This document shows positions 1 to 8,924 of a stretch of DNA of 64,000 nucleotides, piece after piece. Position 1 is the first letter of the stretch. Each line of letters starts with the position of its first letter. A program made the position numbers and the translations under genes. Origin of the DNA: Geomonas ferrireducens (GTDB lineage: Bacteria; Desulfobacterota; Desulfuromonadia; Geobacterales; Geobacteraceae); NCBI RefSeq assembly GCF_004917065.1, contig NZ_SSYA01000002.1, positions 1,425,749 through 1,489,748 of the forward strand, read 5' to 3'. The notes beneath the pieces are model-generated. The model saw nothing but the letters and a program-made list of their open reading frames with translations. It was not told the DNA's origin and ran no database searches.

Positions 1-1
1 A

Positions 2-36
2 GTCTTCCCCGGGAGGAACTCCTCCCGGGGAAGACT
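2..36 (-). terminator. Palindrome after the lactate permease gene
   Basis: A near-perfect inverted repeat (CTTCCCCGGGAGGA and its complement around a short loop) lies just past the stop of the permease gene on the minus strand. Any following T-run would fall outside the window, so terminator function is inferred from position and stem strength. Confidence 0.6.
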
Positions 37-42
37 GCCGAC

Positions 43-1992
43 TTACGGGATCATCCAGGGGAATACGTAGGCCTGCAGCGCCACGATGCAGCCCATCACC
101 GTGGTGAGAAACAGGGCGTGCTTCAGGGTGAAGCGGAACAGGTTCCCCTCTTCGCCTACGAGACCGGTGGCGGCGCAGGCGACGGCGATGGACTGCGGGG
201 AGATCATCTTGCCCATGACGCCGCCGCTCGTGTTGGCCGCGCCGGTCAAAAGCGGGTTCATGCCGAGTTGCTCTGCGGTCACCTTCTGCAGTCCGCCGAA
301 GAGGACGTTGCTGGAGGTGTCGGAGCCGGTCAGGAAGACGCCGAGCATGCCGAGGAACGGAGACAGGAACGGGAAGAGCGCGCCCGCTTTCGTGAAGGAG
401 ATGCCCATGCTGGTGGTCATGCCGGAGGCGTTCATCACGAAGGCAAGGCCGACAACGGAGGCGACTGTGACTGCGGGCCAGCGCATGTCGTACAGGGTCT
501 TGCCCAGTACCTTGAAGAAGTCGACGATCCCCACACCGCAGATGAGGGCGGAGATGATGGCGGCGATGAGAATCGCGGTACCGGCCGCGGACATGAAGTT
601 GAAGGTGAACTTGGCGGCGATCTTGGCAGGAAGCTGGTCGGAGAGTGCCTTGTCGAGTGCCTTGAATTGCGCCTTGTCCACCGCTTTGGATTCGACGATA
701 TCCTTCTGGAGTTTCTGCAGGTCCTTCTGCTTCTTATCCACCGCGTCGAAGGCGGCGAGGCGCTCGGTGGTCAGCACTGCCTTCCCAACAGGAAGGCTCT
801 GCTCGACCACAAGGAGTTTGTCCTCCAGGCTCTGCAGTTCGGTGAGACCTGCGGCGAGTGCTGCCTGCTTGGCGTCGGCGGAAGAGAGAGAGGCTGCCTG
901 TTTGGCTGCTTCCTCCTTCACCGCAGCAACCTTCTTCACCCCGTCTTCGGGCTTGGAAACCTTCTTCACGATGGCGTTATCGAGTCCGGCAATCGGGAGC
1001 ACCACCTTACTCTTGTCAAGGGAGGTCTTGAGCGACGGGATGCCCCAAACAAGCACCATGATGGTCAGCGCCAGGTAGGGAGCCCAGGCGCGGAAGACCT
1101 GTGCACCGGTGTAGTCGTGGCTTTCCTTGCCGGAAAACTCCGGCTCGTGGTCGAAGGTCCAGACCGTGGCAGGCTGCCAGAACTTGAGCAGGATGACGAG
1201 GGCGGCCAGGGTGGCGAGCGATGCGGTCACGTCGGGGAGGTAGGGGCCAAGGTAGCTCGCGGTACCCCACTGGACACCGGCGAAGGTGACACCGCAGACG
1301 ATGATCGCCGGGAGCACCTCGAGGGTCTTTTTGAGGCCGCACATGATGATGATTACGTAGAACGGTATGAACACGGAGACGAAGGGAAGCTGGCGCCCGA
1401 CCATGGTGGAGAGTTTCATCAAGCCGCCGTCGTCGTACCCCATGACGCCGGCAAGCGCGACGACCGGAATCCCGATGGCGCCGAAGGCGACAGGTGCGGT
1501 GTTGGCGATGAGACAGACACCCGCAGCATAGAAGGGCCGGAACCCGAGACCGACAAGCGTCGCGCCCGCGATGGCGACCGGGGTGCCGAAGCCCGCCGCC
1601 CCTTCGATGAAGGCGCCGAAGCAGAAGGCGATCAGAAGAGCCTGCAGGCGGCGGTCACCGGTCAACCCGGCCAGCGAGGCACGGATGACCTCGAACTGCC
1701 CGCCTTTCACCGTTATGTTGTAGAGGAGGATCGTCGTGATCACGATGTAGAAAACGGGGAAGAGACCGAAGGCGGCGCCGTGGAAGGTGGCAAGCCCTGC
1801 CAGCTTGGCCGGCATCTGCCAGACGAAGATGGCGATGGCGACAGCCGAGGCGACGGCCAGCGGCCCCGCCTTGTGGGCCTTCATCTTGAAGACGGCGAGA
1901 CAGACGAAGATGACGACGAGAGGGATGGCGGCAACCAACGCCGACATCGCGATACTTCCCGCGACGGGAGTGTAGCTCTGGATCCATGGCAT
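43..1992 (-). CDS. lctP: L-lactate permease, LctP family
   Basis: Predicted inner-membrane lactate (glycolate) permease of about 649 aa. It is rich in hydrophobic segments and carries the family-typical glycine-rich stretch GAFIEGAAGFGTPVAI. The ATG at 1992 was chosen over a longer frame because AAAGGAGAA lies about 8 nt upstream and translation then begins directly ahead of the first membrane segment. The protein is longer than usual LctP proteins (about 550 aa). The excess is an Ala/Lys/Asp-rich, coiled-coil-like insert at roughly residues 335-460 between membrane segments. It is divergent from the lut genes, so it probably supplies the lactate they oxidise. Family call is firm; substrate preference is inferred. 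Confidence 0.93.
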   Translation of the reverse strand: MPWIQSYTPVAGSIAMSALVAAIPLVVIFVCLAVFKMKAHKAGPLAVASAVAIAIFVWQMPAKLAGLATFHGAAFGLFPVFYIVITTILLYNITVKGGQFEVIRASLAGLTGDRRLQALLIAFCFGAFIEGAAGFGTPVAIAGATLVGLGFRPFYAAGVCLIANTAPVAFGAIGIPVVALAGVMGYDDGGLMKLSTMVGRQLPFVSVFIPFYVIIIMCGLKKTLEVLPAIIVCGVTFAGVQWGTASYLGPYLPDVTASLATLAALVILLKFWQPATVWTFDHEPEFSGKESHDYTGAQVFRAWAPYLALTIMVLVWGIPSLKTSLDKSKVVLPIAGLDNAIVKKVSKPEDGVKKVAAVKEEAAKQAASLSSADAKQAALAAGLTELQSLEDKLLVVEQSLPVGKAVLTTERLAAFDAVDKKQKDLQKLQKDIVESKAVDKAQFKALDKALSDQLPAKIAAKFTFNFMSAAGTAILIAAIISALICGVGIVDFFKVLGKTLYDMRWPAVTVASVVGLAFVMNASGMTTSMGISFTKAGALFPFLSPFLGMLGVFLTGSDTSSNVLFGGLQKVTAEQLGMNPLLTGAANTSGGVMGKMISPQSIAVACAATGLVGEEGNLFRFTLKHALFLTTVMGCIVALQAYVFPWMIP

Positions 1993-2442
1993 GACTGTAG
2001 TTCTCCTTTGATTCGTGATGCTGGTATGGGCGGCAAAAAGATTGCGATTACGGGTGCATAAAAAATCATCAAAGCAGCGCGGCAGCGTCGGTAAGGACAA
2101 GAGACCCAGCGCCTGGAAGCCAGGAGAACCGGCCAATCAAACCAGGTTATACGTTTTGGTCAGGCCAATTAACCATCTTTTTATAACAGTGTCAAGTTTT
2201 TTCGTATTCAGCGACTAAATGGCTTTACTTACGCTTTTTTTTGGACTAAAGTACATTGGCCTTTTGGTAATATCAGTTATTTCATATGCCTTTTACGGAG
2301 TCTCCCGAACGAACGTATGACACAATAACAGAACAGCGTCGTGGCAATTTAAAACGGCTTTAGCGACGTGGGGTCTGTGAGACGACCGTACCGTGCGCCC
2401 CCAGAGGCGGGCAGAGAATAATCTAGATGGAGGGAAGTCAGC
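1993..2442. promoter_or_regulatory. Divergent lctP / lut control region
   Basis: This 450-bp gap separates the divergent permease and lactate-oxidation genes and must hold both promoters. At 2154-2170 lies a GntR-type dyad, TTGG-TCAGG-CCAA, resembling LldR/PdhR-family operators (TTGGT-N-ACCAA type). No GntR gene is in the window, so the operator call is tentative. RBS sequences are clear on both sides (GGAGGGAAG before lutC). No convincing -24/-12 element was found. Confidence 0.4.
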
Positions 2443-2991
2443 ATGTTTGAGCAATTCAAGACCCGGGCGACAGGGGTCGGCGCCGAGGTCCATCGTGTCG
2501 TCACCCGCAGGGACGCCGTCGACTTCATCCTCGGTTTCCTGAAAAAGGAAGGGGTGTCCGATCTATCCGGCAGCTATGCCGTCTGGGCCGATGGACCGTT
2601 TCTGCGCGGTGTGGACCGAGAGCTTCTAAAACAGGTCCCAGGGCTCTCACTCAAGGTGACAAGGGAGCGCACGGCGCAGGCGAAGATCGGCATCAGCGAG
2701 ATGAGCTTCGCCGTCGCCGATACAGGTTCCCTCGTGCAGGACCAGAGCGCAGTCGACCAGCGCCTCGCTTCCTCCCTGACCGGCATCCACGTCGCGATCG
2801 TCCCCTCCGCCAACATCGTCTGCGACAAGACAGCCCTCTTCTCCCGCATCTCCCCGAAGACAAGCCGGTATATCGCCTTCATCACCGGCCCGAGCCGCAC
2901 CGCAGACATCGAACGCGTGCTCACCATAGGTGTACACGGCCCCGAGCGGCTCATCATACTCTTTGTCGACGAACTGGGAGGTGCTGCGTAA
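2443..2991 (+). CDS. lutC: Lactate utilization protein C (LUD domain)
   Basis: A 182-aa LUD-domain protein of the LutC/LldG/YkgG family, a subunit of the iron-sulfur L-lactate dehydrogenase complex that oxidises lactate to pyruvate. The C-terminal half has the LUD-type pattern GISEMSFAVADTGSLV followed by SLTGIHVAIVPSANIV and a TGPSRTADIE segment. It has no cysteine clusters, as expected for the C subunit. Its stop overlaps the start of the fused LutB/A gene by one base, so the two are translationally linked. The start has GGAGGGAAG 7-8 nt upstream. Confidence 0.9.
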   Translation: MFEQFKTRATGVGAEVHRVVTRRDAVDFILGFLKKEGVSDLSGSYAVWADGPFLRGVDRELLKQVPGLSLKVTRERTAQAKIGISEMSFAVADTGSLVQDQSAVDQRLASSLTGIHVAIVPSANIVCDKTALFSRISPKTSRYIAFITGPSRTADIERVLTIGVHGPERLIILFVDELGGAA

Positions 2992-5123
2992 TGAAGAAGG
3001 AATTCAAGGCATCGATCAACCGGGCACTCAACGACGCCAACCTCACCGGAGCGCTGGGCAAGTTTTCCGAGGCCTACCGGGTGAACCGGGCGAAGGCTTA
3101 CGAGGGGATCGACTTCGAGGCACTGCGCGGCCGCATAGCCGAGGCGAAATCATCGGCGGCCTGCCACCTGGACGAGGTTGCGGAAGTCTTCAAAGAAAAC
3201 GCCGAGGCGCTCGGCGCCAAGGTTTTCCGGACCAGCGACCCTGAACAGGTCAAGGAGTACATCCTGCAGGTCGCCCGTGACAACGGCGTGAAGAGCGTGG
3301 TGAAGTCAAAGTCGATGGCGAGCGAGGAGATCCACCTGAACAAGGCGCTCCTCAACGCGGGGATCTCCGTGGCCGAAACCGACCTGGGCGAATGGATCAT
3401 CCAGCTCGCCGGACAGACGCCGTCGCACATGGTCATGCCTGCCATCCACCTGACCAAGGAGGAGGTGGCGGAGATCTTCAGCAAAGAGGTCGAGGAACGC
3501 CTGGACAGCGACATCCCGCGCCTGGTCAAGGTGGCGAGAAACGAACTCCGCCCCAAGTTCCTTGCCGCTGACATGGGGATCTCTGGAGCGAACATAGCCG
3601 TCGCCGAAACGGGTAGCATCGTGCTCGTCACCAACGAGGGGAACGCGCGGCTTACCACCACCCTCCCCCGCATCCACGTGGCCCTCGTCGGGGTGGAAAA
3701 GCTGGTTGAGAAGTTCGAGACGGTGGTACCGATACTCGACGCGCTTCCCAGGAGCGCCACCGCCCAGCTCCTCACAAGCTACGTCTCCATCATCACCGGC
3801 CCGTCCCCGAACGACGACGGCTCGCTCAAGGATCTGCACATCATCCTGATGGACAACCGGCGCACCGAGATGGCGCGCGACCCCAAGTTCAAGCAGGCCC
3901 TGCAGTGTATCCGCTGCGGCTCCTGCCTGAATGTCTGTCCCATCTTCCGCCTGGTGGGGGGGCACGTATTCGGAAAGATCTACACCGGCGGCATCGGCAC
4001 CATCCTCACCGCCTGGTTCGATGAGCTGCAGAAATCCGAGGAGATCCAAGGGCTCTGCATCCAGTGCGGCAACTGCACCGAGGTCTGTCCAGGGAAACTC
4101 GACATCCCCGAGATGATCCTGGAGATCAGGCGCCGCCTTGTCCTCGAGAAGGGGCAGCCCCTGGCACAGAAGGCGATCTTCAGCGTGGTCAACAACAGAA
4201 AACTCTTCCACGGTATGCTGCGCGCCGCCTCGGTGGCGGGCAAACCGTTCACCTCCGGGAAGTTCATCCGCCACCTGCCGCTCTTTCTCTCCGACCTCAC
4301 CGACGGCAGGAGCCTCCCCGCCATCGCGGAGAAACCATTCCGTGACATCTTCCCCGAGATCCGGCAGCCCAAGGGGGGTGAGAAGGCGGTATTCTACGCC
4401 GGCTGCCTGATCGACTTCGCCTATCCGGAAACCGGCATCGCCCTCGTCAAGCTCCTGAACAAGGCGGGGATCGAGGTCCTCTTCCCCGAGGAACAGACAT
4501 GCTGCGGGGCACCCGCCCTGTACAACGGTGCCTACGAGGTCGCGGCCCACAACGCGGTCGACAACATCAAGGCACTCCTGGAGGTGGAGGCCAGGTACGT
4601 CGTGTCCGCCTGCCCCACCTGCACCGTCGCGCTGGCGCATGATTTCGCGAAGACCCTGCAGGACCAGGGACGCAGCGAGTGGCTGGACAAGGCAAAGGAG
4701 CTCGCCGAAAAGACAGTCGACCTATCGACGCTGGTGAAACGCCTGGTGGAAGAGGGACGACTCAGTTTTGAGGAAGGGGAAGACCTGGGCAAGATCACCT
4801 ATCACGACTCCTGCCATCTGAAAAGGACGCTGAAGGTGTCGCAGGAGCCGCGAGAGCTGCTGCAAAAGGCGGGTTACGAACTGGCCGAGATGTACGAGTG
4901 CGACATGTGCTGCGGCATGGGGGGCTCCTACTCGATGAAGCTCCCCGAGATCTCCGCCCCGATCCTGAAACGCAAGCTGCATAACATCAAGGAAACGGGG
5001 GCTCCGCTGGTCGCCATGGACTGCCCTGGTTGCGTGATGCAGATCCGCGGCGGATTCGACCAGGACGGCGAGACGGTTCGGGTCCGGCACACCGCCGAAC
5101 TCCTTGCGGAGCGGCTAAAATAG
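2991..5123 (+). CDS. Fused lactate utilization protein LutB-LutA (LUD, 2x4Fe-4S, CCG domains)
   Basis: A 710-aa single polypeptide combining two subunits that are separate in Bacillus (LutB, LutA) and Shewanella (LldF, LldE). Residues about 1-300 form the LUD domain (AETGSIVLV, ITGPSPNDDG). Two ferredoxin motifs follow: C306/C309/C312/C316 and C356/C359/C362/C366, each continuing with CP. The C-terminal third has two cysteine-rich CCG modules, CCGAPALYNG at C504-C505 and CCGMGGSYSMK at C640-C641, as in LldE, GlpC and heterodisulfide reductase subunits. With LutC it should form a cytoplasmic or membrane-associated lactate dehydrogenase feeding electrons to the quinone pool. Fusion order is B then A. 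Confidence 0.92.
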   Translation: MKKEFKASINRALNDANLTGALGKFSEAYRVNRAKAYEGIDFEALRGRIAEAKSSAACHLDEVAEVFKENAEALGAKVFRTSDPEQVKEYILQVARDNGVKSVVKSKSMASEEIHLNKALLNAGISVAETDLGEWIIQLAGQTPSHMVMPAIHLTKEEVAEIFSKEVEERLDSDIPRLVKVARNELRPKFLAADMGISGANIAVAETGSIVLVTNEGNARLTTTLPRIHVALVGVEKLVEKFETVVPILDALPRSATAQLLTSYVSIITGPSPNDDGSLKDLHIILMDNRRTEMARDPKFKQALQCIRCGSCLNVCPIFRLVGGHVFGKIYTGGIGTILTAWFDELQKSEEIQGLCIQCGNCTEVCPGKLDIPEMILEIRRRLVLEKGQPLAQKAIFSVVNNRKLFHGMLRAASVAGKPFTSGKFIRHLPLFLSDLTDGRSLPAIAEKPFRDIFPEIRQPKGGEKAVFYAGCLIDFAYPETGIALVKLLNKAGIEVLFPEEQTCCGAPALYNGAYEVAAHNAVDNIKALLEVEARYVVSACPTCTVALAHDFAKTLQDQGRSEWLDKAKELAEKTVDLSTLVKRLVEEGRLSFEEGEDLGKITYHDSCHLKRTLKVSQEPRELLQKAGYELAEMYECDMCCGMGGSYSMKLPEISAPILKRKLHNIKETGAPLVAMDCPGCVMQIRGGFDQDGETVRVRHTAELLAERLK

Positions 5124-5145
5124 CAACCTCAACAGCCGGAAATGG

Positions 5146-5175
5146 AAAAAGCCGCTCGAAAGAGCGGCTTTTTTC
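5146..5175 (+). terminator. Rho-independent terminator of the lut operon
   Basis: GCCGCTC-GAAA-GAGCGGC forms a tight GNRA-loop hairpin followed by TTTTTTCG, 25 nt after the lutB/A stop. Confidence 0.9.
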
Positions 5176-5197
5176 GTTATAGCTGTGTGTTAAACCT

Positions 5198-5425
5198 TCA
5201 CCCTTTAATCTTGGCTTCCTCCGGCTTAGCGAAGATGGCTTTGACTGCGCCTATTACCAGCATCGCTGCAGGTACCAGTTGGCCGGCTACGATGACTGCG
5301 GCAAACCCCATGAAGGCCCAGACGAGGAGGCCAGGCTCATCCGCCTGTGCGCCGTTGGCGGCAAATGCCGTTGTTGCAGATGCGGCTGTTGCGATGATCG
5401 TATTGATATATGTTCTCGCTCTCAT
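5198..5425 (-). CDS. Small two-segment membrane protein
   Basis: A 75-aa protein, not recognised as a characterised family. Residues 1-22 look like a cleavable signal or first membrane anchor. A hydrophobic segment at about residues 32-64 (LLVWAFMGFAAVIVAGQLVP and onward) is followed by a charged tail (AKPEEAKIKG). The start is well supported by AAGGAGG upstream. It stands alone behind a good sigma-54-type promoter (separate entry), so expression is probably conditional. Function unknown. Confidence 0.75.
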   Translation of the reverse strand: MRARTYINTIIATAASATTAFAANGAQADEPGLLVWAFMGFAAVIVAGQLVPAAMLVIGAVKAIFAKPEEAKIKG

Positions 5426-5469
5426 GACATCCTCCTTTTGGACCTGTCGTTTTCTGCTGACTTACGATC

Positions 5470-5485
5470 AGCATCAAACATGCCA
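5470..5485 (-). promoter_or_regulatory. Sigma-54 (-24/-12) promoter for the 75-aa membrane protein
   Basis: On the minus strand the sequence reads TGGCATG-TTTG-ATGCT, matching the consensus TGGCACG-N4-TTGCW with invariant GG and GC correctly spaced. It lies 45-60 nt before the start codon. An inverted repeat GTATG-N7-CATAC at 5585-5601, about 110 bp upstream, is a possible enhancer site. Confidence 0.65.
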
Positions 5486-5721
5486 GGCCTTCAAAAAGAG
5501 TGCATTCAGAGAAAAAAGCTTGTCAAAACAGCAGATTACCAGCCATGCACGCGAACCAAGCGCAGAGCGATTGACCTTTAACTTGTATGTTTTTTCCATA
5601 CACCTCGCACCGCCTCAGAATGCCTTACGACGGAGATATGGCTTAAATCACCGTAATCACATGTGAATCAGGCGGACAAGCGGGTGTATATGCGCCGCAT
5701 GCGGGTCGGTTGATGGTGTAG

Positions 5722-5750
5722 TAAAAACGGGAGCGCCCCGGTGTGCCCCC
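5722..5750 (-). terminator. Weak terminator candidate after yceI
   Basis: On the minus strand GGGGGC and GCTCCC can pair around a 10-nt loop, followed by GTTTTTAC. The stem is imperfect, so this is tentative. Confidence 0.4.
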
Positions 5751-5758
5751 TTCTCCGT

Positions 5759-6367
5759 CTACTTCGCCTTGACCATTTCCACCTCGATGTTGATGACGAC
5801 CTCATCGCCTACCGCAACGCCACCGGCCTCGAGCATCTTGTTCCAGACCAGCCCGTAATCCTTCCTGTTGATCGTCGCCGTTGCCGAGGCCCCTCTTCGG
5901 ATGTTGCCCATCGGGTCCCTGATCTCACCGCTGAGCCCTTCCACCTGCAGCACAACCGGCTTGGTGACGCCATGCAGGGTCAGGTTTCCCGCGACCTTGA
6001 ACGTGCCGCCGGCTCCCTTCATGACGCCGGTGGACACGAAGGTCATGGTCGGATATTTCGCCACATCGAGAAAATCAGGGCTTTTGAGGTGGGCATCCCT
6101 TTTGGCAACCCCGGTATCGATCGAGGTCGTATCTATGGTCACCGTGGTTGAAGACTTTGTGATGTCCTTGTCGTCAACGTTGACCACGCCTGCAACCTTG
6201 CCGAAGCCCCCCTTGACGTTTGATACCATCAGGTGCCGCACTTTGAAGCCGACGTTGGTATGTTCCGGATCGATGTTCCACGTAGACGCGATGGCAAATA
6301 CCGGTGCCATGATGAGAAACGCTGCGGTAAAGAATCCCGCCACCCTTGTCATAGCTGTTTTATGCAT
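5759..6367 (-). CDS. YceI family periplasmic lipid-binding-like protein
   Basis: About 202 aa after choosing the ATG at 6367, which has AGAGGAGGAA upstream. An N-terminal signal peptide (FFTAAFLIMAPVFAIA) is followed by the YceI lipocalin-like beta-barrel: the opening WNIDPEHTNVGFKVRHLMVS, the SSTTVTIDTTSIDTG strand, KRDAHLKSPDFLD, and NRKDYGLVWN near the end. Family members bind isoprenoid or other amphiphilic ligands; no specific ligand can be named here. It is flanked by unrelated small genes and probably monocistronic. Confidence 0.93.
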   Translation of the reverse strand: MHKTAMTRVAGFFTAAFLIMAPVFAIASTWNIDPEHTNVGFKVRHLMVSNVKGGFGKVAGVVNVDDKDITKSSTTVTIDTTSIDTGVAKRDAHLKSPDFLDVAKYPTMTFVSTGVMKGAGGTFKVAGNLTLHGVTKPVVLQVEGLSGEIRDPMGNIRRGASATATINRKDYGLVWNKMLEAGGVAVGDEVVINIEVEMVKAK

Positions 6368-6542
6368 TGGTTCCTCCTCTTGAACGAACTGACGTTTAGA
6401 CACAATGGAAAGAATACCATTTCGATCCTATTTGTCCAAATGAAAGAGAAGTGAGAGAGTGGCTCTGAAGAGAAAGCTGGGGAGCGATCTGGCGGGGAGA
6501 TGAAACTGGCTTAGCTGCGTCTGGTTACGGCTTCGGCGGCGA

Positions 6543-6737
6543 TCAGGCGGTGCCGGCCCTTCTTTCCTCGCCGCTGTACGTCGTGTTGCGCTGTGCGCGC
6601 ACGGGGTCGACACCGATGCGGACCCATCCGGATTTACGCCGGAACCGGGTTATGGCGCCGCTCTTGATCAGGGGCTCCAGCATGAAGTCTTTTACGTAGT
6701 CGTACCTGTCGTCGTTGTAGCTCACCTGAATGAGCAT
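6543..6737 (-). CDS. Small conserved Geobacter protein (GSU3473-like)
   Basis: A 64-aa protein beginning MLIQVSYNDDRYDYVKDF and containing FRRKSGWVRIGVDPVR. This pattern resembles a small family common in Geobacter and annotated after GSU3473; that identification is from memory and was not searched. It is soluble and basic, with no membrane segment. GGGAGGACGTT lies before the ATG. Function unknown. Confidence 0.7.
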   Translation of the reverse strand: MLIQVSYNDDRYDYVKDFMLEPLIKSGAITRFRRKSGWVRIGVDPVRAQRNTTYSGEERRAGTA

Positions 6738-6902
6738 AACGTCCTCCCATGTGGGGAAAAGTCTGTCGTCGTTTCGCGATGCGCGCTGTGAGAAATCCTG
6801 ACCGTGCCACGGGAACTTTTAACATGGATTGGTAAAAAAGTCCAAATTTTACCGTATCAGGATTAACGCAGGTGCACCGATGACTGCCCCACCAGAAACG
6901 AC

Positions 6903-6933
6903 AGCAGGGGAAGATCATTGATCTTCCCCTGCT
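6903..6933 (-). terminator. Hairpin downstream of speA
   Basis: AGCAGGGGAAGATC and its exact complement form a 14-bp stem with a very short loop about 40 nt past the speA stop. It lacks a strong T-run on the minus strand, so it may terminate transcription or protect the mRNA end. Confidence 0.55.
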
Positions 6934-6974
6934 TTGTATCGGAGTTGCCCCCACAACCTTAAAGAAAAAGGCTT

Positions 6975-8882
6975 CTATTCTCCCAGGTAGGTGTAGGCCT
7001 GCAGCGTCTTGTCGAGAAGCTCGAGGAAATGGCTGCTCTCCTCGATGGAGACCTTCTGCAGCGAGACATCCTTCTCCAGGTTGTTTCTCACCCGCTTCAG
7101 GATCTCCTGCGCGTCGTACTGCACGTACTTCAGGCTCTCCCAGGTCGCGTCGCCGGTGATGACCGTATCGATCTTGTAGTTGGTCTTCTTGTTGAAGGTG
7201 ATGTGCACCGCGTTGGTGTCACCGAACAGGTTGTGCATATCGCCCAGGATCTCCTGGTAGGCGCCGATCAGGAAGAAGCCGATGTAGTACTGCTCGTCCC
7301 CCTTGATCTTATGCAGCGGCAGCGCCTTGGTCCTGCCGTTTTCGCCCACGAAGCTGGTGATCTCGCCGTCGGAATCGCAGGTGATATCCGCGATGGACGC
7401 GAGGACGTCCGGCTTCTCGTCCAGGCGCTGGATCGGCACGATCGGGAAGAGCTGATCGATGGCCCAGGAGTCCGGGATGGACTGGAACAGCGAGAAGTTG
7501 GCGAAGTAGGTCTGCCTCAGGCTCAGCTGGAAGTTCTGCAGCTCGTCCGGGATCGGCTTCATCTTTTCGACGATGGAGTTGATTTTCCTGATGATCTTCG
7601 AGTAGATCCACTCCGCGTTGGCCCGCTCGGCCATGTTTAGGTAGCCGAGGTTGAAGAGGCTCACCGACTCCTGGATCAGCTGGATGGTGTCGTGGTAATC
7701 CTCGCGCAGGGAGTGCTTGTCGATGCTCTTGTAGATGTCGACCAGCTTCTTGACCGTAGGAGAGAGTTTCTCCGTCTCGGTCAGGATGAACTCGAAGTCC
7801 GGCATGAGCGTCTGGGTGTTGTTGTTCAAAACGTCGGTGATCAGCACCGAGTAGTGCGCGACCGTCGCGCGCCCCGACTCGGAGATGATGTTCGGGCAGG
7901 GAACACCGGCATCTTCACAGATGTTCTTCACCTGGTAGATGACGTCGTTCGCATACTCCTCGAGCGAGTAGTTCACGCTGGAGAAGTAGCTCGATTTGGA
8001 GCCGTCGTAATCGACCCCGAGACCGCCACCGATATCGAGGAACTCGAGATCGACGCCGAGCTTCCTCATTTCGGCGTAGATCCTTGTCCCCTCGATGAGG
8101 GCGTTCTTGATCTTGTCGATCTTGGTGATCTGGCTCCCGACGTGGAAGTGCAGGAGCTTCACCGTGTTCAGCATGTCGTTTTCACGGAGCATGTCGATCG
8201 CGGCGATGATCTCGGAGATGCGCAGGCCGAACTTCGCGTCCTCGCCGCCGGAGGTGGACCACTTGCCGATCCCCTTGGAGGAGAGCTTGACGCGGATGCC
8301 GAGCTTCGGGGTGATCCCGGTGCGTTTAGCCACCTCGACTATCTTCTCCAGTTCGAAGAGCTTCTCCACCACGATGGTGATGTCGTAGCCCACGCGGGTG
8401 GCGAAGAGGACCGTCTCGATGAACTCGGTGTCCTTGTAACCGTTGCAGATGATTGGGAGGTTGCTGCCGGTCACCATGGAGATGGCGGCGACGAGCTCCG
8501 GTTTGGAACCTACCTCAAGGCCTATGTTGTACTTCTTGCCGAAGTTCGCGATAGCCTCAACCACCTGGCGCTGCTGGTTCACCTTGATCGGGTAGAAGGT
8601 CTGGTACCTCGCCGGATAGTTGTTGTCGTGAATGGCGTTCTTGAACACGCGGCTGATCGAGGCGATACGCCCCTCCAGGATGTTCATGAAGCGCAGAAGG
8701 ATCGGCGGCTTGATCTTCCTCTTGATCAGGTCGTCGACCAGCACCTTGAGATCAATCGAGTATTTCGAATTGGGGGTCGGGTGCACGCAGACGTTACCCT
8801 TCTTGTTGACCGAGAAGAGTTCGGCGCCCCAGTTATCGATGTTGTAGGTCTTGGAGGAATCGTTGATGGTCCATTTAGCCAT
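6975..8882 (-). CDS. speA: Biosynthetic arginine decarboxylase
   Basis: A 635-aa PLP-dependent fold-III decarboxylase converting L-arginine to agmatine, the entry to putrescine without ornithine decarboxylase. Length and landmarks fit SpeA: an early PIKVNQQRQVVEAI segment carrying the PLP lysine, the HFHVGSQ motif, the glycine-rich DIGGGLGVDYDGS loop, and SESGRATVAHYSV. It is the last gene of a four-gene operon with a regulator and the carboxyspermidine dehydrogenase and decarboxylase, 42 nt after nspC. The agmatine-to-putrescine step is not encoded in the window. Confidence 0.95.
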   Translation of the reverse strand: MAKWTINDSSKTYNIDNWGAELFSVNKKGNVCVHPTPNSKYSIDLKVLVDDLIKRKIKPPILLRFMNILEGRIASISRVFKNAIHDNNYPARYQTFYPIKVNQQRQVVEAIANFGKKYNIGLEVGSKPELVAAISMVTGSNLPIICNGYKDTEFIETVLFATRVGYDITIVVEKLFELEKIVEVAKRTGITPKLGIRVKLSSKGIGKWSTSGGEDAKFGLRISEIIAAIDMLRENDMLNTVKLLHFHVGSQITKIDKIKNALIEGTRIYAEMRKLGVDLEFLDIGGGLGVDYDGSKSSYFSSVNYSLEEYANDVIYQVKNICEDAGVPCPNIISESGRATVAHYSVLITDVLNNNTQTLMPDFEFILTETEKLSPTVKKLVDIYKSIDKHSLREDYHDTIQLIQESVSLFNLGYLNMAERANAEWIYSKIIRKINSIVEKMKPIPDELQNFQLSLRQTYFANFSLFQSIPDSWAIDQLFPIVPIQRLDEKPDVLASIADITCDSDGEITSFVGENGRTKALPLHKIKGDEQYYIGFFLIGAYQEILGDMHNLFGDTNAVHITFNKKTNYKIDTVITGDATWESLKYVQYDAQEILKRVRNNLEKDVSLQKVSIEESSHFLELLDKTLQAYTYLGE

Positions 8883-8924
8883 TTTCAGTTCACCATGTGC
8901 AGCAAAGTGGAGTGTTGACAGTCA

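Larger units (their letters stand above)
5426..5758. other. Intergenic region without a gene
   Basis: This 333-bp stretch contains the -24/-12 promoter and a possible enhancer dyad for the preceding small gene. Near 5722-5750 is a weak hairpin plus T-run for yceI. No coding frame here has an RBS or recognisable protein. Confidence 0.6.

Noticed and set aside
118-2061. 647-codon open frame on the plus strand opposite lctP
   Set aside because: It is the GC-rich antisense shadow of the permease gene; composition is Asp/Gly/His/Arg-rich and there is no RBS or family signature.
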